Below are positions 15,154 through 16,932 of a DNA stretch of 16,932 nucleotides, in pieces. The DNA comes from a bacterium (GTDB lineage Bacteria; Bacillota_I; Bacilli_A; RFN20; UBA1709), in assembly GCA_012511355.1 (NCBI GenBank), contig JAAZGG010000016.1, positions 1 through 16,932 of the forward strand. The letters are read 5' to 3'. Each line of letters begins with the position of its first letter. Position 1 is the first letter of the stretch. Position numbers and translations under genes: made by a program. The notes beneath the pieces are model-generated. The model had not been told where the DNA came from and ran no database searches. It worked only from the letters and a program-made list of their open reading frames with translations.

Positions 15154-15236
15154 ATACTTATATTAAATGTGATTTTCATGTATTGGTTAATCATTAATTT
15201 CAACGATTTGAATCTTGTCTTGAAAACCCCAAAGGA
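15154..15236 (-). other. 83-bp gap between pglX and the nuclease-like gene
   Basis: This is the widest gap in the minus-strand run. It holds a promoter candidate close to the downstream start and part of a palindrome over the pglX stop. No terminator-like U-run after a stable stem was seen. Confidence 0.5.
15162..15190 (-). promoter_or_regulatory. Candidate internal promoter ahead of the inserted module
   Basis: On the minus strand, TTAACC (15190-15185), a 17-bp spacer and TTTAAT (15167-15162) match sigma70 with one mismatch in the -10 box and two in the -35. The start site would be only a few bases from the ATG at 15153, so the mRNA would be nearly leaderless. This would let the nuclease, helicase-PRTase and dprA-like genes be expressed apart from pglX. 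Confidence 0.3.
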
Positions 15237-15245
15237 TTAATCCTT
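15232..15245. repeat. 14-bp perfect palindrome over the pglX stop codon
   Basis: AAGGATTAATCCTT is its own reverse complement and contains the pglX TAA stop (15237-15239). It could be an operator, an old insertion target or chance. Confidence 0.5.
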
Positions 15246-16932
15246 GCCCTTAGCAGCTATATCTTTTGCATTAGCCAACAAATCACCAAACTTACCATAG
15301 TTCACACGTACGCCATCATCTAGGTCTAAGGAGATACGCTGATCGGCATAGTGTCGTAATTTCTCTTCAAAGATTGAGAGCTCAGCCTGTTGTTTCTCTA
15401 AGTCCTGAATTTTCTTTTCTATGCGTTTAATCTCAGCCGCTGAGTCACTATTTTCTTTTGATGTTTCTAGTGATTTAACATAGGCTGCCATTTTTGACAT
15501 TAAAGGCATGACGTACTCTGTACGCATACGCGCTAAAGTACTTTCGTTATAACGATGTAAATAAACTAATGCTTGGAAAGCGCCTAACTTACCACTACTG
15601 AATAGCCAGTAAATCGGTCTTTTCTGATAAGTTCGCATATGGTCTTTATAAAACTTAGTTGCTAGGTAACGTCGAATACTCTCTTCTGGTGTTTCACCGA
15701 CTTTGCTACCTAGGCTATCAGATAACCAACGCATATTATCCTCTAAGGACTCTTTAGTCCACACAGTCCCCAAAAACTCTTTAATACGTGTTGCTGCATC
15801 GTTTTCAAACCAGTGCTCTTGAGTTAGAGGAATAATGCCATCCACATCAGCAGGAAATTTCTTATAACGACTAAGATCGAAATCTTCATTTGCTGCATGA
15901 GCATAAATTAAGCCTAGTTCGTCAAGACTATAACGGCCCATCATACAAGCAATGACATAAGAAACTAAGCGCTGACTATCTTTTTCACGGTCAGCACGAG
16001 TTAAAGTAATTTGCTCATCAGGCACATCAGGAGTTAATTCATCCTGTAAACCATAAGCATCGATAAACAACTTATTATTCTCTTCCTCAAGCTGCTTCAT
16101 CTCCGCTACTGCTGCTGTGTTTTGTTGTTGCCAAGTATTAAAAGATTGCTCTAAATTCGGCTGTTGAGTACGGATGATTGGGTTCTCAGTGAAATCCCAT
16201 GAGGTTTCATAGGAGTCCCAGTCTAACTTCGATATTTCAACCATTTTTTCAACCGATATTTGCACCTGCATTTCCAACTCTGGTAGTACTGGTATTTTTC
16301 CAATTGGACCCTCATGAAAATCAAGTGTTGGAGAAATAGCTAATAACAACTCACTAACCACTTTTGAATTCATTAAAGCAAGGACTAAATTTAACTTAGC
16401 ATCAGAATCAGGAAAACAAACTGAACCTTTCGTTTCAAATAAGAAACCAGCAGGAGAAAAACGCATAGAAAGAGAACTACTACTAATAGTAGACCAAGTC
16501 GTACCCTTTTTAAAATCGTAGCTTGGGTTACGAATAACTGATCCGGAGAATTCTTTCATTTCACTTCCATCATTCCCCCAATTCACTACATAATTATTAT
16601 TTCCATACCATTTTCTAAAGGTACCTCCCTTGTTGCAGGGATACCATTTAAATCCTTGATGTGCGTAAAAACAACTTATAGAAGAGAAATGAAAATTTAT
16701 TTCATGCCAATAACGAAGAAATCTATCATTACGACCTGTAGCGAACCCTTGGCGTGGAACAGCATATTCTTGCACAAAAACACCAAAATCAAAAACATCC
16801 CTTACCTTATCACTCACCCAATAAGCAATAGGACTTCCAGGAATCTTCTTGAAATCGTCAATTTTGGTGGTTTTTAAACGTTCATTTTGAATTGGAAATT
16901 GTTGTGGGACTCCACTGGTGTCTAAATCAGTA
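15237..16932 (-). CDS. pglX: BREX type I adenine methyltransferase PglX, C-terminal part only
   Basis: PglX is the site-specific adenine-N6 methyltransferase that marks host DNA in BREX. The frame is open to the right edge, giving 564 residues; the GTG at 16817 is an internal Val codon, not a start. Full-length PglX is about 1,200 residues, so the N-terminal catalytic half with its NPPY motif lies outside the window. What is present is the target-recognition and C-terminal region: PIAYWVSDKVRDVF, RQGFATGRNDRFLRYWHE, KWYPCNKGGTFRKWY and VVNWGNDG are typical of the BREX-1 class. The C-terminus ends in a charged coiled coil (KRIEKKIQDLEKQQAEL) and KDIAAKGKD. It is the first gene seen of the minus-strand run; brxA, brxB and brxC are expected further right. 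Confidence 0.93.
   Translation of the reverse strand, partial: TDLDTSGVPQQFPIQNERLKTTKIDDFKKIPGSPIAYWVSDKVRDVFDFGVFVQEYAVPRQGFATGRNDRFLRYWHEINFHFSSISCFYAHQGFKWYPCNKGGTFRKWYGNNNYVVNWGNDGSEMKEFSGSVIRNPSYDFKKGTTWSTISSSSLSMRFSPAGFLFETKGSVCFPDSDAKLNLVLALMNSKVVSELLLAISPTLDFHEGPIGKIPVLPELEMQVQISVEKMVEISKLDWDSYETSWDFTENPIIRTQQPNLEQSFNTWQQQNTAAVAEMKQLEEENNKLFIDAYGLQDELTPDVPDEQITLTRADREKDSQRLVSYVIACMMGRYSLDELGLIYAHAANEDFDLSRYKKFPADVDGIIPLTQEHWFENDAATRIKEFLGTVWTKESLEDNMRWLSDSLGSKVGETPEESIRRYLATKFYKDHMRTYQKRPIYWLFSSGKLGAFQALVYLHRYNESTLARMRTEYVMPLMSKMAAYVKSLETSKENSDSAAEIKRIEKKIQDLEKQQAELSIFEEKLRHYADQRISLDLDDGVRVNYGKFGDLLANAKDIAAKGKD

Noticed and set aside
16815..16817. GTG as start of a 526-residue protein
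   Set aside because: The same frame is open upstream to the window edge and encodes typical PglX sequence (PIAYW just before), so this codon is internal.
16656..16877. 73-codon plus-strand frame
   Set aside because: Antisense to the conserved target-recognition part of pglX.
1..16932. CRISPR array, tRNA or rRNA gene
   Set aside because: No regularly spaced repeats and no tRNA- or rRNA-like sequence were seen in the non-coding stretches.

Overview
This is a dense anti-phage defence region, most likely from a gammaproteobacterium. The basis is the close resemblance of the BrxL, PglZ and PglX products to type I BREX proteins as I know them from enterics, vibrios and relatives, plus AT-rich base use. 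The genus cannot be set from the sequence. No rRNA, tRNA, CRISPR array or intact insertion sequence was seen.

Left part (1-6075), accessory genes. A minus-strand gene (1357 to beyond base 1) encodes an ApeA-like HEPN protein with an RX4H motif. Divergent to it lies a plus-strand coiled-coil protein with two membrane segments (1642-2922). A ~546-base gap (2923-3468) follows, holding inverted repeats, a 15-bp tandem duplication and what looks like insertion-element debris. Then come a plus-strand OLD-like ATPase/TOPRIM protein (3469-5136) and a Dam/D12-type adenine methyltransferase (probably 5221-6075).

Right part (6096-16932), one minus-strand run that is the 3' half of a type I BREX locus. 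In transcription order it reads: pglX (3' part, entering from the right edge), a PD-(D/E)XK-like nuclease with a DUF5655-like tail, a RecQ-type helicase fused to a phosphoribosyltransferase (PRTase), a DprA-like protein, pglZ and brxL. The expected brxA, brxB and brxC lie beyond the right edge. From recQ-PRTase onward the genes are packed within 9 bp of each other or overlap by ATGA, so they are probably co-expressed.

How the parts fit: in BREX, PglX methylates host DNA, PglZ is a required core factor and BrxL is a DNA-binding AAA+ effector. The notable point is a ~4.4 kb insert (10790-15236) between pglX and pglZ. It carries a helicase-PRTase protein, its DprA-like partner and a nuclease-like protein. 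PRTase plus DprA is the pairing known from ShosTA (PRTase toxin, DprA antitoxin). The insert is therefore a candidate toxin-antitoxin or effector module wired into BREX, and is the best candidate here for an under-described system.
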